From NCBI RefSeq assembly GCF_018324685.1, contig NZ_AP023354.1, forward strand, positions 4,650,001 through 4,714,000: 64,000 nt of DNA, written 5' to 3'. The position numbers and the translations under genes were made by a program. A model generated the notes under the pieces. That model did no database searches, was not told the origin of the DNA, and worked only from the letters and a program-made list of their open reading frames with translations. Positions 1-9,724 of the stretch are shown here, piece after piece. Within the stretch, counting starts at the first letter, position 1; each line of letters starts with the position of its first letter. This DNA is from Actinocatenispora sera (GTDB taxonomy: Bacteria > Actinomycetota > Actinomycetes > Mycobacteriales > Micromonosporaceae).

Positions 1-1
1 G

Positions 2-1339
2 ATGAGCGTGGAAGCAGACGCGGTGCTCGACGACGGCGCCGAGCGCCGCCGGTACTGGAAGTGGACGGCCGTGGCCGGCATGGCCAGCTACATCGACGCC
101 GGCTCGATCGTGGCCGGCTCGGTGGGGCTGAGCCTGTGGACGCACAAGTTCGGGCTGACCGACAGCACCGTGGGGCTGCTCGGCGCGTTCAGCTCCAACG
201 CGATCTCGGCCGGCATCGGCGCGCTGATCGGCGGCTGGATCTGCGACCGGTTCGGCCGCAAGAAGATCTACACCTGGGACCTGCTGCTCTACGCGTTCGG
301 CATCCTCTGGATCATCTGCGCGGTCAACACCTGGATGCTGTTCGTCGGGTACATCCTGGCCGGTCTCGCGGTGGGCGCGGACGTACCGGCGTCCTGGACG
401 CTGATCACCGAGCTCGCCCCGGCGCGAACACGCGGCCGGCTGGGCGGTCTGGCCCAGGTGCTCTGGAACCTCGGCCCGGTGGTGACCCTGCTGCTGTCCC
501 TGGCGCTGTCGTCGCTGGGCATGCTCGGGGTGCGCCTGGTGTTCATCCACCTTTTGCTCGTCGCGGTCGTCACCTGGGTGCTGCGGCACGGTGTGTCGGA
601 GTCGGCCCGCTGGCAACAGGCGACGCGCGCCTCCACGCCGGACCGTGCGGGCGGCGGGGCCCGGATCGCCGCACTGTTCACCCGGCGCGGCACGACCGCG
701 CTGCTGTTCTGCATCGGCATGTACGGCGTCTGGAACCTGTTCGCCGGCACCAACGGCTTCTACTTCCCGTACCTGCTGAGCACGTTCGGCGCGCAGAGCC
801 AGGCGGCGAGCGTCGGCCTGCAGTGCCTCAGCTTCGGGCTGACGGTGATCGGCACCCTGCTGGTGTACATGCCCTTCAACGACCGGGTGAACCGCCGGGT
901 GCTGCTCGGCGTCAGCGTGGTGTTGCAGTTCGTCGGCATGGGGCTGTTCGTGGTGCTGCCGCTGAACCTGCCGGTGGCGCTGGCGTACGTGCTGCTGATC
1001 GGGTTCGGCTCCGGGTTCGGACAGCAGCACTTCTTCCAGCTGTGGTCCGGCGAGCTGTTCCCGACCGTGCTGCGCTCCACCGCGCAGGGCTTCACCTTCG
1101 CGGTGGTGCGCATCGGGCTCGGCATCTGGAGCTTCTTCGTCCCGCTGATCACCGCGAACGCCGGGTTCCGCTACCTGGCCCTGATCCTCGTGATCCTGCA
1201 GGCGGTCAGCGGGCTGATCGGGGTGATCTTCGGCCCGCGTACCGCGGGGCAGACGCTGGAGCAGATCGAGGCGAGCCGCGGATGGCGCAGCGAACCGGCC
1301 GCCGACGGCGACCCGGTGACCGAGAAGGGGATGGCATGA
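2..1339 (+). CDS. MFS sugar porter-like transporter
   Basis: A 445-aa major facilitator with about twelve hydrophobic segments. The loop after TM2 carries GGWICDRFGRKK (residues 77-88), the conserved MFS motif A in its sugar-porter form, and a half-copy NDRVNRR lies near residue 295. It should import a sugar or short oligosaccharide across the cytoplasmic membrane using the proton gradient. The stop overlaps the ATG of the following exported rhamnosidase (ATGA), so the two are co-translated and the likely cargo is the product of that enzyme; this is inference. The window begins one base before the ATG, so the promoter, any upstream start and any earlier operon gene cannot be seen. Confidence 0.85.
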   Translation: MSVEADAVLDDGAERRRYWKWTAVAGMASYIDAGSIVAGSVGLSLWTHKFGLTDSTVGLLGAFSSNAISAGIGALIGGWICDRFGRKKIYTWDLLLYAFGILWIICAVNTWMLFVGYILAGLAVGADVPASWTLITELAPARTRGRLGGLAQVLWNLGPVVTLLLSLALSSLGMLGVRLVFIHLLLVAVVTWVLRHGVSESARWQQATRASTPDRAGGGARIAALFTRRGTTALLFCIGMYGVWNLFAGTNGFYFPYLLSTFGAQSQAASVGLQCLSFGLTVIGTLLVYMPFNDRVNRRVLLGVSVVLQFVGMGLFVVLPLNLPVALAYVLLIGFGSGFGQQHFFQLWSGELFPTVLRSTAQGFTFAVVRIGLGIWSFFVPLITANAGFRYLALILVILQAVSGLIGVIFGPRTAGQTLEQIEASRGWRSEPAADGDPVTEKGMA

Positions 1340-4300
1340 AGAGACGTACCGCTCTGACCGCACTGGCGGCCGGGACCGGCGCCGCCGCCCTCGGCGCGCT
1401 GCCACCGGCCTCGGCGACCGCGATGCCGGCCGGCGCGCCGCTGCGACCGTACCGGCTGCGGGTCGACGGGCTGGCCGACCCGCTCGGCATCGACGACACC
1501 GCACCACGGCTGTCCTGGTGGCTGGCCGGCGGGGGTACCGACCGGCGGCAGACCGGCTACCAGATCCGGGCGGCGTCGACCCGGGCCGGACTGGCCACAC
1601 CGGACCGGTGGGACTCCGGCCACGTCGAGTCGGCCGACAGCACCCAGGTCGGTTACGGCGGCCCCGCGCCGGGCTCCCGGGACCGGGTCTTCTGGCAGGT
1701 ACGGGTCTGGGACGAGCACGGGCGGCGCGGCGACTGGAGCGAGGTCGCATCGTTCGAGCTGGGGCTGCTGTCCGCCGACGACTGGACGGCGCGCTGGATC
1801 ACCCACCCGGACTGGCTTTCGGTGCCGACCGACGTGCCGCTTCCGTTGCTGGCCAAGCAGTTCCGGGCCGGCACCGTGCGCCGGGCCCGGCTGTACCTCA
1901 CCGGCGTCGGGATCTACCAGGCGAGCCTGAACGGCAGGCCGGTCACCGACGCGGTGCTGGAACCGCCGAACACCGACTACGCGACCCGGGTGACCTACGC
2001 CTGCCACGACGTCACCGAGCTGATCGCGAACGGCGCCAACACCCTCGCGGTACGCCTGGGCAACGGGACGTTCAACGTGCCGGACACGCCCGACCGGTAC
2101 CGCAAGTACGTCAGGGTGCAGGGGCCGCCGAAGCTGCTCGCGCAGCTGGAGATCGACGGCGAGGTCATCGGCACCGACACCAGTTGGCGCACCACCCTGG
2201 GCCCCACCACGTTCGCCACCTGGTACGGCGGGGAGGACCACGACGCGCGCCGCGAGCCCGTGGGCTGGCAGCAGCCGGGCACCGACCTGTCCGGCTGGAC
2301 GGCCGCGGTGACCACGGATCCGCCGGGCGAACACACCGTGCTCACCGCCCGGCGCTGCCCGCCGATCCGGCCGGTCGACACCGTGCCCACGGTCGCGATC
2401 ACGCAGCCGAAGCCCGGTACCTACGTGTTCGACCTGGGCGTGAACATCGCCGGCTGGGAGGAGCTGCGGGTCGCCGGGCCGGCCGGTACCGAGGTGGCGA
2501 TCCTGCCGGGGGAGCGGCTGACCGCCGAGGGGCTGGTGGATCAGGGCACCATGATCGCCGGCGGGGCAACCTCGCCGCCGATCGTCGACCACTACACGCT
2601 CGCCGGGAGCGGCACGGAGGTGTGGCATCCGCGCTTCTGCTACCACGGCATGCGCTACCTGCAGGTGACCGGGCTGCCGGCGGCGCCGGACAGGTCGATG
2701 CTGCGCGGCATCGTGCTGCGGACCGACAACGAGCCGGCCGGCGAGTTCGGCACCTCCAGCGACCTGTACGACGGGGTGCACCGCATCATCGACCGGTCGG
2801 TGCAGGGCAACATGTTCAGTGTGCCGACCGACTGCCCGGACCGGGAGAAGCTCGGCTGGCTGGAGGAGACCCACCTCAACTTCGCCACCCTGTCCCGCAA
2901 CTACGACATCGGCGCCTGGTTCGCCGAGTTCCTGCGTACCGTGCGGGAGGCGCAGGAGGACACCGGGCTGATCCCGGACATCGCCCCGCAGTACGCGCAC
3001 TTCTCCGGCGGCAGCCACGACGAGCCGAACTGGGGCAGCGCGATCATCCGCGCGGCGCTCGCCACCTGGCGCAGCTACGGTGACGAGCGGGTGCTCGCGG
3101 ACAACTACCCGGCCATGCAGCGCTACCTGGACTACCTGTCCGGCAAGGCGTCCGGCGACCTGCTCGACTACGGGCTGGGCGACTGGGGCGAGCTCGGCCA
3201 GAACACCCCGACCGGCGTGGCGGCAAGCTACGGCTACCTGCGGGCGGCGCGTGGCCTGGCCGAGGTGGCGACCGCACTGGACCGGCACGACGACGCGCGT
3301 CGTTACGGCGCTCTCGCGGACCGGATCGCCGTTGCCTTCGACGCGAAGTACCGGGACGGCGACACGTACGCCAACGGCACCCAGGCGGCCGATGCGTTCG
3401 CGCTCGATGCCGGCGTGGTACCGGCCGCCGACCGGGTGGCGGTGCTGGAGCACCTGGTCGGCCGGATCCGGGCGTTCGGCAACCACCTGACGGTCGGCGA
3501 GATCGCGCTGCCCGCGGTGTTCCGGGCGCTGGCCGCGGGCGGCCGGGACGACGTGGTGGCCGACATCCTCGCCACCACCGGCGATCCGAGCTACGGCTAC
3601 CAGCTGGTGTGCGGCGCCACCTCGCTCACCGAGTACTGGGACGGGCCGACCGCGTACGGTTCGCAGAACCACTGGATGCTCGGCGCGATCGAGGAGTGGT
3701 TCCACACCCGGGTCGGCGGGCTGGCCGCGGCCGACGGCAGCGTCGGCTACCACGACCTCGTCGTCGCGCCGGTACCGGTGGGCGACCTCACCGCCGCGCA
3801 CGTGCGCTACCACACCCCGTACGGCCCGGCCGGTGTCGCGTGGTCGTGGCACGGACGCGAGTTCCGCATCGCCGCAACGGTTCCGATCGGTACCACGGCG
3901 CTGCTGGTGCCACCGCCCGGCGCCGCCGCGGTACATCCGCCGCGCGACGCCCGCCGGGACGGTGCCGGGTGGCGGGTGGGTTCGGGGCAGTGGACGCTGA
4001 CCGCGGCGACCGCCGGCGCGGCGCCGCGGCCCGGACCGGTGCAGCTGGCGGTCAACGGCCCGCGCACCGATGTCCCGGTGCTCGGCGACGAGCCGATCTC
4101 CGCCGAGTTCCGGCTGCACAACCTCGGTACGCAGACGGTCCACGTGACACCGCGGGTGAGCGTCACCGGCGGCTTCACCGCGAAGGTCGGGCAGCACCGG
4201 GTCACGCTGCACGGCGGGGAGACGGTGGCGGTGCCGGTGGCGGTGACCCGTACCGATCCGGGCGTGCGGTCGGGGACGCTGAGCCTGTCGGCCGCCGGCA

Positions 4301-4767
4301 CGCGCACCGCGGTGGCGCTGACCCAGACCGACGACTGGGCGCGGCTGGCGATGATGACCTCGTCCAGCGACCACAACGGGTCGGCCGCGTCCTACACCAA
4401 CGACGGCCGCACCGACTCCGCGTACTGGCACAACGGGGTCGGCGGGTGGAACGACGGAACGAGCAAGCAGTTCCCGGACACGCTGACCGCGCGCTGGTCG
4501 CATCCGGTGTCGGTGCGCCGGGTCGTGGTGTACACGCTGGACAGCGTGCAGTACCCGGCGAGCCGGTACGGGCTGCGCGACTACGACGTGCAGGTCGCCG
4601 TCGCCGACGGCGGCTGGCGCACCGTGGCGAGCGTGCGCGGCAACACCGCCGGGCACGTCGAGTCGACGTTCCCGGCCGTGTGGACGAGCGCGGTGCGGCT
4701 GTCGATCAGCGACACCAACGACCACGGCTACAGCCGTGTGCTGGAACTCGAGGCCTACTCCGACTGA
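1336..4767 (+). CDS. Exported GH78 alpha-L-rhamnosidase with C-terminal accessory domains
   Basis: This 1143-aa protein starts at the ATG overlapping the MFS stop. The N-terminus reads MKRRTALTALAAG followed by a hydrophobic stretch and an ASATA cleavage-like site, a Tat-like signal. The family order follows: Ig-like N-terminal domain (DGLADPLGIDDTAPRLSWW), two beta domains, then the (alpha/alpha)6 catalytic barrel. The catalytic segment VPTDCPDREKLGWLEE near residue 500 is the REKLGW subtype, and TEYWDGPTAYGSQNHW lies near residue 765. After about residue 890 there are a NEW3-like beta domain and a discoidin (F5/8 type C)-like domain, probably carbohydrate-binding. It should release L-rhamnose from plant or microbial glycans outside the cell. 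The reading frame stays open far upstream, but that part has no coding character. Its end overlaps the convergent MFS gene by 13 bp. Confidence 0.88.
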   Translation: MKRRTALTALAAGTGAAALGALPPASATAMPAGAPLRPYRLRVDGLADPLGIDDTAPRLSWWLAGGGTDRRQTGYQIRAASTRAGLATPDRWDSGHVESADSTQVGYGGPAPGSRDRVFWQVRVWDEHGRRGDWSEVASFELGLLSADDWTARWITHPDWLSVPTDVPLPLLAKQFRAGTVRRARLYLTGVGIYQASLNGRPVTDAVLEPPNTDYATRVTYACHDVTELIANGANTLAVRLGNGTFNVPDTPDRYRKYVRVQGPPKLLAQLEIDGEVIGTDTSWRTTLGPTTFATWYGGEDHDARREPVGWQQPGTDLSGWTAAVTTDPPGEHTVLTARRCPPIRPVDTVPTVAITQPKPGTYVFDLGVNIAGWEELRVAGPAGTEVAILPGERLTAEGLVDQGTMIAGGATSPPIVDHYTLAGSGTEVWHPRFCYHGMRYLQVTGLPAAPDRSMLRGIVLRTDNEPAGEFGTSSDLYDGVHRIIDRSVQGNMFSVPTDCPDREKLGWLEETHLNFATLSRNYDIGAWFAEFLRTVREAQEDTGLIPDIAPQYAHFSGGSHDEPNWGSAIIRAALATWRSYGDERVLADNYPAMQRYLDYLSGKASGDLLDYGLGDWGELGQNTPTGVAASYGYLRAARGLAEVATALDRHDDARRYGALADRIAVAFDAKYRDGDTYANGTQAADAFALDAGVVPAADRVAVLEHLVGRIRAFGNHLTVGEIALPAVFRALAAGGRDDVVADILATTGDPSYGYQLVCGATSLTEYWDGPTAYGSQNHWMLGAIEEWFHTRVGGLAAADGSVGYHDLVVAPVPVGDLTAAHVRYHTPYGPAGVAWSWHGREFRIAATVPIGTTALLVPPPGAAAVHPPRDARRDGAGWRVGSGQWTLTAATAGAAPRPGPVQLAVNGPRTDVPVLGDEPISAEFRLHNLGTQTVHVTPRVSVTGGFTAKVGQHRVTLHGGETVAVPVAVTRTDPGVRSGTLSLSAAGTRTAVALTQTDDWARLAMMTSSSDHNGSAASYTNDGRTDSAYWHNGVGGWNDGTSKQFPDTLTARWSHPVSVRRVVVYTLDSVQYPASRYGLRDYDVQVAVADGGWRTVASVRGNTAGHVESTFPAVWTSAVRLSISDTNDHGYSRVLELEAYSD

Positions 4768-5990
4768 GCCGGCGGTCGTGCCTGCGCCGGGGCCTGCTCG
4801 GCGGCCGGGGCCCCGGCCCGGCGGTCGCGCACCAGCAACGCCACGCCGATCGCGACGGCGAGCAGCGCCGCGCCGAGCCCGAGCCCGGCGCGTACTCCGC
4901 CGGGGCCGTCGGACAGGGTGCCGGACAGCACCGGCCCGATGCACTGCCCGGCGGCGAACGCGGTGGTCAGCGCGGCGATCGCGGCCGTCCAGTGGCGTGG
5001 CTGCAGGTACTGCCGGGCCGCCGCGGTGACCGCGGCGACCACGGTCAGGAACGCGCCGCCGAACGGCACCGCCGACAGCATGGCGACCGGCAGCCCGCCG
5101 GGTAGCAGCGGCAGCGCGGCCCCCAACACCAGCACGCCGAGGATCAGGGCGATGCCCCGGCCGGCGCGCAGTTGTGCGAGCAGCGGCGCCCACAGGAACC
5201 CGGCAACCGTGGCGGCGGCGCCGAGCAACGCCCAGAACGCGGTGACGGTACCGGCACCGGCACCCTCGGATCGCAGGTAGGCGACGATGAACGTCATGTA
5301 GGCGATGTAGCCGGCGCCGAACATCCCGTAGCACACCAGCAGCGGCGCGAGCGGTCGCAGCGGCAGCCGTCCCGCCCGGCGGTCGGACGCCGGCGCATCG
5401 TCGGCCGGTACGGCCCGGGCCGCCGGCACCGCGGCGGCCAGCGCGGCGAACGCGAGGACGCCGAGGACCACCCAGGCGCCGCGCCAGCCGGCGGCGGCCA
5501 GCACCGGCGGCACCGCGAGCCCGGACAGCAGGATTCCGGCGCCGCCGCCGCAGAAGTACACCGCGAGCAGCCGGGTGGCCTGTTGGGCGCCGGCGTCGCG
5601 GCCGGCGCGGGCGGCGAGGCCGCCGCCGAGCACCAGCACCACCGCCCCGGTGGCACCGGAGAGCAGTCGCAGCGCCGCGAGCAGCGGTACCGAGCCGGTC
5701 CCGGCCGACGCCAGCACCGCTGCCGCGGTGACGACCAGCCCGCCCAGGTACGCGGTGCGCAGCCCCAGCCGGGTCGCGAGCGGCGCCGCGACCAGCGCGC
5801 CGAGCAGGTAACCGGCCGCGTTGGCGGTGTTCAGCGCCCCGGCGGTGGCGAAGCTCAGGGACAGGTCGGCGCGCATCGCCGGCAGCACCAGCGCGTACGC
5901 GAACCGGGCCAGCCCGAGCGCGACCGCCGGGCCGGCGGCGAGCCCCACCGCGATCAGCAGCGGCCGGGCCTGCACCGCGGTGCGCGTCAT
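4755..5990 (-). CDS. MFS transporter, YbfB/YjiJ-like
   Basis: A 411-aa twelve-TM protein. The N-terminus, with GPAVALGLARFAYALVLPAMR and NTANAAGYLLGAL, resembles the YbfB/YjiJ branch of the major facilitator superfamily, usually proton-driven exporters of unknown substrate. The start is the ATG at 5990, which overlaps the stop of the upstream TetR gene by four bases (ATGA); the Arg-rich stretch before it is not coding. Coupling to a TetR-type repressor is the normal arrangement for an inducible efflux pump, so export of a toxic small molecule is the best guess. The substrate cannot be read from the sequence. Confidence 0.83.
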   Translation of the reverse strand: MTRTAVQARPLLIAVGLAAGPAVALGLARFAYALVLPAMRADLSLSFATAGALNTANAAGYLLGALVAAPLATRLGLRTAYLGGLVVTAAAVLASAGTGSVPLLAALRLLSGATGAVVLVLGGGLAARAGRDAGAQQATRLLAVYFCGGGAGILLSGLAVPPVLAAAGWRGAWVVLGVLAFAALAAAVPAARAVPADDAPASDRRAGRLPLRPLAPLLVCYGMFGAGYIAYMTFIVAYLRSEGAGAGTVTAFWALLGAAATVAGFLWAPLLAQLRAGRGIALILGVLVLGAALPLLPGGLPVAMLSAVPFGGAFLTVVAAVTAAARQYLQPRHWTAAIAALTTAFAAGQCIGPVLSGTLSDGPGGVRAGLGLGAALLAVAIGVALLVRDRRAGAPAAEQAPAQARPPAQSE

Positions 5991-6574
5991 CGCGACAGTC
6001 CGGCGGCGAGCACCAGCTCCGCCAGCCGCCGGGCGAGGGCGAACGGTGCGGTGTCGCCCTCGACCAGCACCCGGGCGTTCGCGCCGTCGAGGACGAGCAG
6101 CAGCTGCGCACCGACCACGGCCGGGTCGTCTGCGCCGCCCTGCCGGGCCAGTTCGGTGAACGTGTCCGCCCACCAGCGCTTGTGGTCCCGGATGACCTGC
6201 CGGGCCGCGGCGTCGTCGTCCTCGACCAGCTCGGCGGCGGCGTTGACGAACGCGCAGCCGCGCGCGCCGGCGGCCCGTTGTCCTTCGCCCAGCCAGTCGA
6301 AGATCGCGAGGATCCGCTCGGCGGGGGAGCGGTCGGCGAGCCCGTCGAGGTGGCGGGCGAGCTCGTCGCGCCGGTCCCCGTGCTGCCGCGCCAGCGCCGC
6401 GGTGACCAGCTCGGACTTGGACCGGAAGTGCGCGTACAGCGTGGGCTTGGAGACGGTGGCGGCCGCGGTGATGGTGTCCACCCCGGTGGCGGTGACGCCC
6501 CGGCGGTAGATCACCGCGGCGGTCGTCTCGATGAGTCGGTCGCGTGCGGTGCCGCGCCTGGTCCGTGTCGCCAT
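5987..6574 (-). CDS. TetR/AcrR-family transcriptional regulator
   Basis: This 195-aa protein has a typical TetR N-terminus: ARDRLIETTAAVIYRRGV, then VDTITAAATVSKPTLYAHFRSKSELV, containing the recognition helix (residues 30-55). The remaining all-helical domain would bind the ligand. The ATG lies 7 nt downstream of a TAGTCT -10-like hexamer, suggesting a leaderless transcript, and an imperfect dyad overlaps that hexamer. It forms a two-gene operon with the overlapping efflux transporter, so it probably represses itself and the pump until an inducer binds. Confidence 0.9.
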   Translation of the reverse strand: MATRTRRGTARDRLIETTAAVIYRRGVTATGVDTITAAATVSKPTLYAHFRSKSELVTAALARQHGDRRDELARHLDGLADRSPAERILAIFDWLGEGQRAAGARGCAFVNAAAELVEDDDAAARQVIRDHKRWWADTFTELARQGGADDPAVVGAQLLLVLDGANARVLVEGDTAPFALARRLAELVLAAGLSR

Positions 6575-6581
6575 GCGAAGC

Positions 6582-6597
6582 AGACTAACAGGTCAGT
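6582..6597 (-). promoter_or_regulatory. TetR operator overlapping a leaderless -10 box
   Basis: On the plus strand ACTAAC (6584-6589), two bases, then GTCAGT (6592-6597) form an inverted repeat with one mismatch. On the minus strand a TAGTCT hexamer (6587-6582) ends 7 nt before the TetR start codon. The dyad covers the -10 box, an autorepression geometry. The role is inferred from position and symmetry only. Confidence 0.55.
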
Positions 6598-6661
6598 AAA
6601 GTTGGTCGGGGCGGAGCAGGTGTCCGGCCGCCCGATCCGTCGTCGCGCGCCCGGTCGGCGG

Positions 6662-9600
6662 TCAGGCGGAGAACGTGTAGTGGCCGGAGCCGAGCCAGGC
6701 GACCGTTCCGCCCTCGGCGTCGGGCGCGACCGACCGTACGCCGGGATCGTCGGTCGACGGCGGCGCGACCCCGGGCGGCAGGTGCACGTCGGCGCTGGTG
6801 TTCGGCGGTACCGCCACCTCCAACCGGTACGGTTCGGCCTGCCATCGCACCATCACGAGGCCGTACCCGGTGTGCAACCGGGCGCCGGCCGAGTCGATGC
6901 CGCCGCCGGGACGCGGCCGTACCGTGATCCGCCGGTACCCGGGCTCGGCCGGTGCCAGGCCGCCCACCACCCGGTGCAGGAAGTCGCCGACCGCGCCGTA
7001 CGCGTAGTGGTTGAAGGAGGTCATGCCCTCGTCGGCGAAGCCGCGCGACTCGCTCCACGAGTCCCACCGTTCCCAGATCGTGGTGGCGTCGGCGTGCACC
7101 ACCGGGAACAGCCAGGACGGGTACGTGTCGCGCAGCAGCAGCGCGTACGCCACGTCCAGCCGGCCACCGCTGGCGAGCGCGTCCAGCAGCCACGGGGTAC
7201 CGAGAAAGCCGGTGCTCAGGTGCGTGTTGCGGGCGGCGACCTCGGCGGCGAGCCGGCGCACCACCGCGGGCCGCTCGGCCTCCGTGACCAGCCCCGCCTG
7301 GAGCGCCAGCACGGCGGCGGTCTGGGTGCCGCCGGCGATTCGCCCGTCCCCGCCCACGTACGCGTCCCGGAACGCCGCGGTGGCCCGGTCGGCGATGCCG
7401 GTGCAGTGCGCCGCCGCGTCCGGCTCGTCGACCACCGCGGCCAGCCGCGCCGCCACCCGCGCGGAGCGCGCCAGGTACGCGGCGTTCACGACGTCCTTGT
7501 CGGTCGGCGTGACGGCGAGCCAGTCGGCGAACCCGCCGCGCGGATGGCGCGGCGCGTCCGGGCGGTCCAGGTAGTCCAGCCAACGCAGCATCGCCGGCAG
7601 GCACTCGCGCACCACCCGGGTGTCGCCGTACGCGGCGTGCAGGGCGGCGGGCACCAGCACGATCGCGTCGCCCCAGCCGGGGCTGCCGTGCTGCGGGGTG
7701 TCCAGCTGGCCGCTGAGCACGTCCGGCGCGACGTGCGTGATCGCGCCGTCCGCGAGCTGCGCGTCGCGCACGTCGACCAGCCACTTGCGCAGGAACGCGG
7801 CCACGTCGTACCCGAACGCCGCGGTCGGCGCGAACACCTGCGCGTCGCCGGTCCAGCCGAGCCGCTCGTCGCGCTGCGGGCAGTCGGTCGGTACCGCGAG
7901 GAAGTTGCCCCGCTGGCTCCACCGGATGTTGTCGTGCAGCCGGTTGATCCGCTCGTCGGAGCAGGAGAACTCGCCGGTGGCGGCCATGTCCGCGTACGCG
8001 ACCAGGGCGGTGATCTCGGCGCCGTCCGGGCAGCCGGTCAGCTCGCAGTAGCGGAAGCCGTGACTGGTGAACTCCGGCTCGAACACCTCGCCGTCGGAGT
8101 GCCCGGCCAGCACGTACTCGTCGGTGGCGCGCGCGGTGCGCAGCGCGTCCAGGTACAGCTCGCCGTTGTGGTCGAGCACCTCGGCGTGCCGGACGATGAT
8201 GCGCCGGCCGGCCTCGCCGCGCACCCGCAACCGGATCCAGCCGACCAGGTTCTGCCCGAAGTCGATGATGCGCCGGCCGTCCGGCCGGGTGTCGACGGAC
8301 CGCGGCGCGAGCTCGTGCCGGACCCGGACCGGCGGCGCGATCGCCGCGGTGACCCGGCCGGCCGGGCCGTCGGTCGGTACCGCCGCCGGCCAGTCGCCGG
8401 CGAACCCCGCGGCATCCCAGCCGACCGGCTCGGCCCGGGCGTCGACGACGGTGCCGTGCTGCAGGTCGGCGTACCGGACGGCGCCGGTACCGGCGCGCCA
8501 CCCGGTGTCGGTACCGATCACCTGGTGGTCACCGTCGGTGGTCCAGACGTGCAGTTCGGCCCGCAGGGCCCGGACGTGCCCGTAGTGGAACGACCGGCAG
8601 AAACCGACGCTGCCGGCGAACCAGCCGTCCGCGAGCACCGCACCGAGCACGTTGTCGCCGGCCCGCAGCAGCCCGGTCACGTCGTGGCTCTGGTACGGCA
8701 CCCGGGTGGCGTAGTCGGTCCAGCCCGGCGCGAGGTGGTCGCTGCCCACCCGGGTCCCGTTGAGCCGCATCGAGTAGAGGCCGGCGGCGGTGACGTACAG
8801 CCGGGCCCGCCGCACCGGGGCGTCCAGCCGGAACTCCCGCCGCAGGTACGGGCTGGGCCGGTGGGTGATCGCCGTCCGGCCCCACGGTGGCGCGCCGTGC
8901 GGGCCGAGTGACACGGCGAGCCGGCCGTCGTCGGTGTGCCAGGTGTCGTCGGTGGCGATGGTGCGCGGCGGCAGCCCGTCCAGCGCGACGTCCAGCCGGC
9001 CGACCGCGTGCCCGGCCGGTGTGGTGACCGCGATCTCGTTGGTACCCGGGCGAAGTGCGCGGGCGGCGGAGCCCACCGCGGGCACCTCGGTGCCGTTGAC
9101 GCGCACCGTGGCCTCGTCGGCGAAGGCGGTGGTGGCGGCCACGATCCGGCGCCCGCCGGGCAGCTCGAACGAGGTGCGCAGCGTGACCGGACCGCCGGCC
9201 GGGCCCGGCGCGGCCCGGCCGCCGTCGGGTGCACCGATGCGGTGCAGCGAGTGCAGCGGCTCGGTCGTGTCCAGGTCCGGCGGCAGCGGCGCGTCCCGCT
9301 CGCTCGCCGCGGTGATCCAGCCCGCCGTCCACTGTGCCGGGTCGAGCTGGCCGGTCTCCCAACTGCCGGGCGGCGACCAGTCGCTCTCGACGCCGTGGTC
9401 GTCGGTGACCCGGACCCGGAACAGGTACCGGGTGCGCGGCGCCAGCCGCGGTCCGCGGTAGGCGACGCCGACGCTCTCGCCGGAGTCCACCGGCCCGCTG
9501 TCCCAGTGCGCCGGCGCTGTCAGCGGGTCGGCCTCGGCGGCGACGACGATCCGGTACGCCCGCTGCCGGATGCCGTGGCGGGAGCCGGTCAGCCGCCAGG

Positions 9601-9694
9601 ACAGCAACGGCGACGGCTCGTCGATCCCGAGCGGATCGACGAGCCGTTCCACCCGCGGATCGTCGACCCGCACCGGTTCCGTCACGTGCGCCAC
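6662..9694 (-). CDS. GH78 alpha-L-rhamnosidase (cytoplasmic type)
   Basis: A 1010-aa enzyme with no signal peptide, starting at a GTG. It has the four beta domains and alpha/alpha barrel usual for long GH78 enzymes: VDPLGIDEPSPLLSWRL at the N-terminus, FGQNLVGWIRLRVRGEAG in the middle, and the catalytic DCPQRDERLGWTGD near residue 600, which includes the acidic residues used for catalysis in the family. A second conserved stretch, TTIWERWDSW, lies near residue 876. It would cleave terminal alpha-L-rhamnose from imported glycosides inside the cell, complementing the exported enzyme 2 kb away. The two belong to visibly different GH78 subgroups (RDERLGWTGD here, REKLGWLEE there). A LacI-like box lies just upstream. 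Confidence 0.9.
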   Translation of the reverse strand: MAHVTEPVRVDDPRVERLVDPLGIDEPSPLLSWRLTGSRHGIRQRAYRIVVAAEADPLTAPAHWDSGPVDSGESVGVAYRGPRLAPRTRYLFRVRVTDDHGVESDWSPPGSWETGQLDPAQWTAGWITAASERDAPLPPDLDTTEPLHSLHRIGAPDGGRAAPGPAGGPVTLRTSFELPGGRRIVAATTAFADEATVRVNGTEVPAVGSAARALRPGTNEIAVTTPAGHAVGRLDVALDGLPPRTIATDDTWHTDDGRLAVSLGPHGAPPWGRTAITHRPSPYLRREFRLDAPVRRARLYVTAAGLYSMRLNGTRVGSDHLAPGWTDYATRVPYQSHDVTGLLRAGDNVLGAVLADGWFAGSVGFCRSFHYGHVRALRAELHVWTTDGDHQVIGTDTGWRAGTGAVRYADLQHGTVVDARAEPVGWDAAGFAGDWPAAVPTDGPAGRVTAAIAPPVRVRHELAPRSVDTRPDGRRIIDFGQNLVGWIRLRVRGEAGRRIIVRHAEVLDHNGELYLDALRTARATDEYVLAGHSDGEVFEPEFTSHGFRYCELTGCPDGAEITALVAYADMAATGEFSCSDERINRLHDNIRWSQRGNFLAVPTDCPQRDERLGWTGDAQVFAPTAAFGYDVAAFLRKWLVDVRDAQLADGAITHVAPDVLSGQLDTPQHGSPGWGDAIVLVPAALHAAYGDTRVVRECLPAMLRWLDYLDRPDAPRHPRGGFADWLAVTPTDKDVVNAAYLARSARVAARLAAVVDEPDAAAHCTGIADRATAAFRDAYVGGDGRIAGGTQTAAVLALQAGLVTEAERPAVVRRLAAEVAARNTHLSTGFLGTPWLLDALASGGRLDVAYALLLRDTYPSWLFPVVHADATTIWERWDSWSESRGFADEGMTSFNHYAYGAVGDFLHRVVGGLAPAEPGYRRITVRPRPGGGIDSAGARLHTGYGLVMVRWQAEPYRLEVAVPPNTSADVHLPPGVAPPSTDDPGVRSVAPDAEGGTVAWLGSGHYTFSA

Positions 9695-9710
9695 CCCCAG
9701 ATGCCCGATG

Positions 9711-9724
9711 CGGCAACGCTTTCA
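9711..9724 (-). promoter_or_regulatory. LacI-family-like operator before the GH78 gene
   Basis: CGGCAACGCTTTCA reads TGAAAGCGTTGCCG on the minus strand, close to the general LacI/CcpA consensus TGNAANCGNTNNCN. It lies 17 nt upstream of the rhamnosidase GTG and sits between GATGCC (9700-9705) and GGCATC (9725-9730), an outer inverted repeat. Repression relieved by a sugar is a reasonable inference; no LacI gene is in the window. Confidence 0.5.

Noticed and set aside
61-1335. Upstream extension of the exported rhamnosidase frame
   Set aside because: It overlaps the MFS gene entirely and is Arg/His-rich; the ATG at 1336 with a Tat-like signal is a better start.
1171-6111. Open frame of 1646 codons on the minus strand
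   Set aside because: A shadow of the rhamnosidase gene: Arg/Pro/Gly/His-rich, no domains, and it contradicts the well-supported plus-strand gene.
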